64,000 bases of DNA from Treponema sp. Its GTDB lineage: Bacteria > Spirochaetota > Spirochaetia > Treponematales > Treponemataceae. Every line of letters begins with the position of its first letter. Positions within the stretch are counted from its first letter, which is position 1. The notes below the pieces were generated by a model, which was given only the letters and a program-made list of their open reading frames with translations, was not told the origin of the DNA and ran no database searches. The DNA lies in the NCBI GenBank assembly GCA_017534445.1, contig JAFXWC010000071.1, positions 62,001 to 126,000 on the forward strand, read 5' to 3'. Shown in pieces: positions 60,431-64,000 of this stretch. Both the position numbers and the translations under genes were made by a program.

Positions 60431-61279
60431 ATGCCGTTTTGTGACGTATGCTTTAGGCAGTGTAAAATAGAAGAAAACTCAACAGGCTTTTGCGGAGGAA
60501 GAGTTTGCAGTGACGGAAAGATAGTTGCTGGCAATTACGGAAAAATAACATCCATTGCACTTGATCCAATAGAAAAGAAACCTCTAAAAATGTTCAGGCC
60601 TGGAAAGAATGTGCTATCAGTCGGCTCTTACGGCTGCAACTTGCGCTGTCCCTTTTGCCAGAACAGCGAAATTTCTTGGTCACAAAAAGCATTTCAATTC
60701 AAAAACACAGCTGAATATTTTTCGCCGGAAGAAATAGTAAAGGCCGCAGTCAATTTAAGGAAGAAAGACAACATAGGAATTGCCTTTACTTACAACGAGC
60801 CCCTTGTCGGTTATGAGTTTGTCCGTGACACCGCAAAATTGTCAAAGGAAGCAGGCATGGAAAATGTTCTGGTAACAAACGGATGTGCAAGCCTAAAGGT
60901 GTATGAAGAAATCAAAGCTTACATAGATGCAATGAATATTGACCTAAAGGCTTTTTCCGACAGTTTTTACAAGGATTTTCTTGGCGGAGATTTTAAAATG
61001 GTAAAAGATTTCATACGCAATGCAGTCCAGTCTTGCCACGTTGAACTTACCACTTTGATAATCCCAGGAGAGAATGACAGTGAGCAGGAGATGCGGGAAC
61101 TTTCGCTTTGGATTGCCAGCTTGGAAAAAGACTTCGGCAAAAAAATACCGCTCCACATCACAAGATTTTTCCCGCGTTTTAAGCTAACAGACAGGGGGCC
61201 TACTCCTGTCGAAAAAATAATGCAGCTTGTTGACCTTGCAAAAGAAAACCTGCAATTTGTTTTTGCAGGAAATGTCTGA
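60431..61279 (+). CDS. AmmeMemoRadiSam system radical SAM protein
   Basis: A 282-residue radical SAM enzyme. The cluster motif is GCNLRCPFCQN (CxxxCxxC), with an additional N-terminal Cys set (CDVCFRQC ... FCGGRVC). NEPLVGYEF and TNGCAS are typical of the pyruvate-formate-lyase-activase-like group to which this family belongs. The start at 60431 has GGAG six bases before it; the TTG at 60419 overlaps that site. It pairs with the B-A fusion upstream. Confidence 0.9.
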   Translation: MPFCDVCFRQCKIEENSTGFCGGRVCSDGKIVAGNYGKITSIALDPIEKKPLKMFRPGKNVLSVGSYGCNLRCPFCQNSEISWSQKAFQFKNTAEYFSPEEIVKAAVNLRKKDNIGIAFTYNEPLVGYEFVRDTAKLSKEAGMENVLVTNGCASLKVYEEIKAYIDAMNIDLKAFSDSFYKDFLGGDFKMVKDFIRNAVQSCHVELTTLIIPGENDSEQEMRELSLWIASLEKDFGKKIPLHITRFFPRFKLTDRGPTPVEKIMQLVDLAKENLQFVFAGNV

Positions 61280-61296
61280 CATAGAATACAGAAAAA

Positions 61297-62193
61297 CTAT
61301 TTGTGTGCTTTCTTGTATTCACGAGGAGACTGATTGTAGTACTTCTTAAAAGTCTCGGCCATGTAGCTTGCGCCGGTAAAACCTGTAACGTCAGCTATTT
61401 CCGCCATTGACATGTCGCTAGTCTGAAGAAGGTCTGCAACTTTGCGGCTTCGGTAGTGCATCAAATATTCAATCGGAGATTTTTCCGTAAGCCTGTTAAA
61501 GATTTGGTTGCAAAGGCTTTGGCTTACCCCGCCGGCAGAGGCAATGTCGCTAAGAGAAATCCGTTCTGTGTAATGCTCATCAATGTAAAGCATCATCGCC
61601 TTGAGCCTTGAATTATGCCCAGTGCTTTCTTCCATACTGCGAACATGAAGTCTGTAGGCATCCGTAAAACGGCGCATTATTATGTCCCAGATTTCAAAAA
61701 AACATTTGGTGATCAGGAATTCACTCCCCTTGCAGTCATGTTCCATTTCTATCATAAGCTGATAGATTGAAGCCGCATCAAAATCTTCCTTCTTAAAATG
61801 AACAAAGGGAACCGTCTTGTCTGTTACAATAGGACGAACAGCCTTTTGTTCAACCGCAAAACTTGAGCAGATAATTTTCGGATTAAGAATAGCGATTAAA
61901 TAGCGGGAAACTTTATTTGTGGTGGAAAGGGAATAATGGATGCTTCCTGAATTTACAAAAAGAGTGTCTCCGCTTTTCAGGTTAACGCAAGTTCCTTCCA
62001 CCATGTAGGCCATTTCGCCGCCTTTTACAGAAACAATCTCAACGTCCTCATGGTAATGCGGCACCCTCTCCCACCCGCAACCGGCAACTAAATACCCGTC
62101 GAAAATGTAAGAGGGAAAAGACGGATCATCGTACTTTACAATTTCAGAACCGTCTTTACGCTTTACGATTATGCCTTTGCGCCTTTCCGCCAT
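61297..62193 (-). CDS. AraC family transcriptional regulator
   Basis: A 298-residue regulator: N-terminal cupin ligand domain (about 35-120, HYHEDVEIVSVKGGEMAYMV) and C-terminal double helix-turn-helix (ISLSDIASAGGVSQSLCNQI, MSMAEIADVTGFTGASYMAE, FKKYYNQSPREYKKAH). A perfect AGGAGG precedes the ATG at 62193; the TTG five codons earlier lies before this site. Divergent from the cupin-reductase-acetyltransferase operon at 62336, which it probably controls. Confidence 0.92.
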   Translation of the reverse strand: MAERRKGIIVKRKDGSEIVKYDDPSFPSYIFDGYLVAGCGWERVPHYHEDVEIVSVKGGEMAYMVEGTCVNLKSGDTLFVNSGSIHYSLSTTNKVSRYLIAILNPKIICSSFAVEQKAVRPIVTDKTVPFVHFKKEDFDAASIYQLMIEMEHDCKGSEFLITKCFFEIWDIIMRRFTDAYRLHVRSMEESTGHNSRLKAMMLYIDEHYTERISLSDIASAGGVSQSLCNQIFNRLTEKSPIEYLMHYRSRKVADLLQTSDMSMAEIADVTGFTGASYMAETFKKYYNQSPREYKKAHK

Positions 62194-62335
62194 ATTTCCT
62201 CCTTGCAAAAAAACATAACAAAATTACATTTTCCATACAGAATAGTTATTAAATAATGTAAAAATTATAATTTTCTTACAACATTTAATCAAGTATAATA
62301 ACAATAATCATAAAAAATCAATAACGGAGGTGCGT

Positions 62336-62701
62336 ATGGAATTTATTGCAGCAACAGAAATTAAAGAATTGGCAAACCCGGGCGTTGTTTCGCGCCAGCT
62401 TTTGAATCCAGAGAATTCAACAAGCAAAAGGGTTACTATTACAGAAGTTCACCTTGTTCCAGGTGCCAGCCAGCCCCGCCACACTCATGACGCGTCCGAG
62501 CAAATTTGGTATGCCACAAAGGGCAAGGGAAAACTCCTTCTTGCCGATAACAAAGAAAAAGAATTCAAGGCAGGAGACGTTGCCCGTTTTGCAGACAAAG
62601 ATGTTCACGGACTTTTGAACGACGGCGATGGAGAATTTATTTACGTTTCCGTAACCGCCCCTCCAATCAACTTTGGATATGCTTACAAGGAGAAAAAATG
62701 A
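62336..62701 (+). CDS. Small cupin protein
   Basis: A 121-residue cupin: PRHTHDASEQIWYATKGKGK is motif 1 with two His and a Glu, and FKAGDVARFADKDVHGLLND is motif 2 with His. It may be an enzyme or a sugar/metabolite-binding protein. ACGGAGG precedes the ATG at 62336. Overlaps the next gene (ATGA). Confidence 0.85.
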   Translation: MEFIAATEIKELANPGVVSRQLLNPENSTSKRVTITEVHLVPGASQPRHTHDASEQIWYATKGKGKLLLADNKEKEFKAGDVARFADKDVHGLLNDGDGEFIYVSVTAPPINFGYAYKEKK

Positions 62702-63516
62702 ACATAGGAATCATCGGCTACGGCAGCATGGGAAAAATGCTTGCTCAAAAATTTTTGGAATCAGGGCGCACAAGCAAAAACACTTTGTTTGTATCCAATA
62801 GAACAAAAGAGCGCCTGAACGAAATTGCAACCAAAGCGACTGTTTGCAACACAAATTCCGAGGCTGCCAAAAACGCCGATATTCTTTTTGTATGCGTCCG
62901 CCCCTGCGACTTAAAGAATGTTGTAACGGAAATTAACGGCTCGCTAAAAAAAGACGCACTTCTTGTTTCGCTGAACGGAAGCGTCACTTTTGAAATGCTT
63001 GAAAAAATCGCGCCGCGCAAAATAGCCAAAGTGATTCCCAGCGTTACGGCAGAGATAAACCGCTCGCAAACCTTGGTTTCCTACAACAACTTTGTTCGTA
63101 CCGAAGACAAAATAAGCCTGGAAGAAATTCTTTCCTGCATGGGAAACGTAATTGTTCTTCCAGAAAATGAAATAGGAATGGGCTCAGAACTGGTCAGCTG
63201 CATGCCTGGTTTTATAGCATCAATGTTCGACGTTGTTTGCAAGTCAGCAAAGAAGCACACGTCTTTGCCGGATGAACAGATTATAAAAATGGTTTTGAAC
63301 ACGGTAAGCGCAACAGGAGATTTGATGATTCAAAAGGGACTTTCCTTTGAAGAAGTTGTGGCAAGGGTTGCAACAAAAGGTGGCATAACGGAAGAAGGTT
63401 CAAAAATAATCTACAGCCAATTCCCAGCAACAGCAGATGCAATGTTCCAAAAGACACTGGACAAGAGAAAGCAAACCGCAGAAAACGCGGCAAAAGCTTT
63501 TAGCACAGGAGATTAA
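62698..63516 (+). CDS. Pyrroline-5-carboxylate reductase-like oxidoreductase
   Basis: A 272-residue NAD(P)-dependent reductase of the ProC/ComER family: N-terminal Rossmann fold (IGIIGYGSMGKMLAQKFLES, VFVSNRTKE-like region), VIPSVTAEINRSQTLV and a C-terminal helical domain with ATKGGITEEG, as in ProC. It may be a proline biosynthesis enzyme or a paralogue; the operon with a cupin and an acetyltransferase, and the divergent AraC gene, favour a specialised role. Confidence 0.85.
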   Translation: MNIGIIGYGSMGKMLAQKFLESGRTSKNTLFVSNRTKERLNEIATKATVCNTNSEAAKNADILFVCVRPCDLKNVVTEINGSLKKDALLVSLNGSVTFEMLEKIAPRKIAKVIPSVTAEINRSQTLVSYNNFVRTEDKISLEEILSCMGNVIVLPENEIGMGSELVSCMPGFIASMFDVVCKSAKKHTSLPDEQIIKMVLNTVSATGDLMIQKGLSFEEVVARVATKGGITEEGSKIIYSQFPATADAMFQKTLDKRKQTAENAAKAFSTGD

Positions 63517-63520
63517 AACC

Positions 63521-63946
63521 ATGGACTACGAAATCACAAACCAGATTAGCGCAGAAGAATACAACGAAATGAGAAAAATCGTTGGCTGGCAGGCATTATC
63601 CAACGAACAGGCAGCAGACGGTCTAAAGCACACAAGCCATTTATGCTGTTTTAGAAAAGACGGAAAGGCAATCGCATTCTGCCGTGTGCTATGGGATCAA
63701 CTGTATGTTGCTTATATTGCGGATGTAATAGTCCGCCCGGAATTCCAGGGCAAGGGTCTTGGACGGGAACTGATGAACAACGCAATGGAGTTTATTAAAA
63801 GCCAGCTAAAGCCCGGATACAAAATCATGGTCAACCTTATGGCCGCAAAAGGAAAAGAAGACTTTTACAAAAAGTTCGGATTCATTTCGCGTCCAAACGA
63901 AACCTTCGGTTGCGGAATGTGCCAGTGGATAGGAGAAAATAAATGA
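63521..63946 (+). CDS. GNAT family N-acetyltransferase
   Basis: A 141-residue acetyltransferase: IADVIVRPEFQGKGLGRELM is the acetyl-CoA loop, followed by GKEDFYKKFGFISRPNE. AGGAG at the end of the reductase gene is its ribosome site. The longer upstream frame overlaps the reductase and is rejected. The stop overlaps the next start (ATGA). Confidence 0.88.
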   Translation: MDYEITNQISAEEYNEMRKIVGWQALSNEQAADGLKHTSHLCCFRKDGKAIAFCRVLWDQLYVAYIADVIVRPEFQGKGLGRELMNNAMEFIKSQLKPGYKIMVNLMAAKGKEDFYKKFGFISRPNETFGCGMCQWIGENK

Positions 63947-64000
63947 AGCACGGAATCATTGACTACGAAACAATCGGCCAAGGAATTCCAGTTCTTATAA
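63943..64000 (+). CDS. Start of a probable alpha/beta hydrolase (cut by window end)
   Basis: The ATG at 63943 overlaps the upstream stop and AGGAG lies 11 bases before it. The 19 visible codons read MKHGIIDYETIGQGIPVLI, the opening strand of many alpha/beta hydrolases. The rest is outside the window. Confidence 0.55.
   Translation, partial: MKHGIIDYETIGQGIPVLI

Overview
The window reads as chromosomal DNA of a motile, anaerobic, host- or gut-associated spirochaete of the Treponema type. This is inference from gene content. The supporting genes are a Tp34/P19-type iron lipoprotein, a class III (neelaredoxin-like) superoxide reductase with rubrerythrin and a flavin reductase-rubredoxin fusion, cheR/cheB and a large dCache chemoreceptor, a FliL-like protein, lptC/lptA/lptB of a two-membrane cell, and a DUF3502-type sugar-binding lipoprotein. 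I saw no rRNA, tRNA, CRISPR array, integrase or intact insertion sequence.

Layout. 0-1.7 kb: signal peptidase I with a very large insert. 2-17 kb: an iron region with feoA-feoA-feoB plus a Cys-rich partner (minus strand), a DUF4418/FtsX/ATPase unit (minus), a divergent FTR1-P19-DUF2318-ABC operon (plus), and a methyltransferase plus extracytoplasmic flavoprotein unit (minus). Near-identical 14-bp dyads of the form TTAGCATANNCTAA, or weaker relatives, sit on the promoters of all four units and suggest a single DtxR/TroR-like metalloregulator. 17-19.5 kb: small enzymes and a broken aspartate racemase. 19.8-23.4 kb: a chemoreceptor paired with a solute-binding lipoprotein. 23.9-36 kb: hflX, a fliL-like gene, a YidC-sulfatase fusion gene interrupted by an amber codon, rlmE, an M23/LysM peptidase, cheR-cheB and small genes, separated by repeat-rich spacers. 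36.4-40.8 kb: polyprenyl synthetase, TPR, rseC and lptCAB.

41.7-50.8 kb is the most interesting stretch. An ECF sigma factor, its probable anti-sigma factor and a secreted caspase-like protease with surface repeats and a beta-rich tail form one operon. The same promoter-like motif (AGTRACAC, exactly 15 bp, GTGT followed by an AT-rich stretch) precedes the sigma gene, a TonB-dependent receptor gene and the exbB-exbD-exbD-tonB operon. This predicts one regulon joining an extracytoplasmic signal, a caspase-like protein and TonB-driven outer-membrane transport.

51-64 kb: an oxygen-defence operon (superoxide reductase, flavin reductase-rubredoxin, rubrerythrin), a shortened MFS transporter, and an ABC-F gene behind a leader with a tiny ORF and a terminator that looks like a ribosome-mediated attenuator. 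It is followed by an acetyltransferase-nitroreductase gene fused through an A8 tract, rsgA, an AmmeMemoRadiSam pair, and an AraC-type regulator divergent from a cupin/reductase/acetyltransferase operon that runs off the window end.

The long spacers carry a modular family of hairpin-rich repeats, seven copies or more plus isolated modules. One hairpin shows compensating base changes between copies. At least three genes (hflX, cheR, polyprenyl synthetase) have good -35/-10 boxes placed so that the transcript should start at or within a few bases of the start codon.
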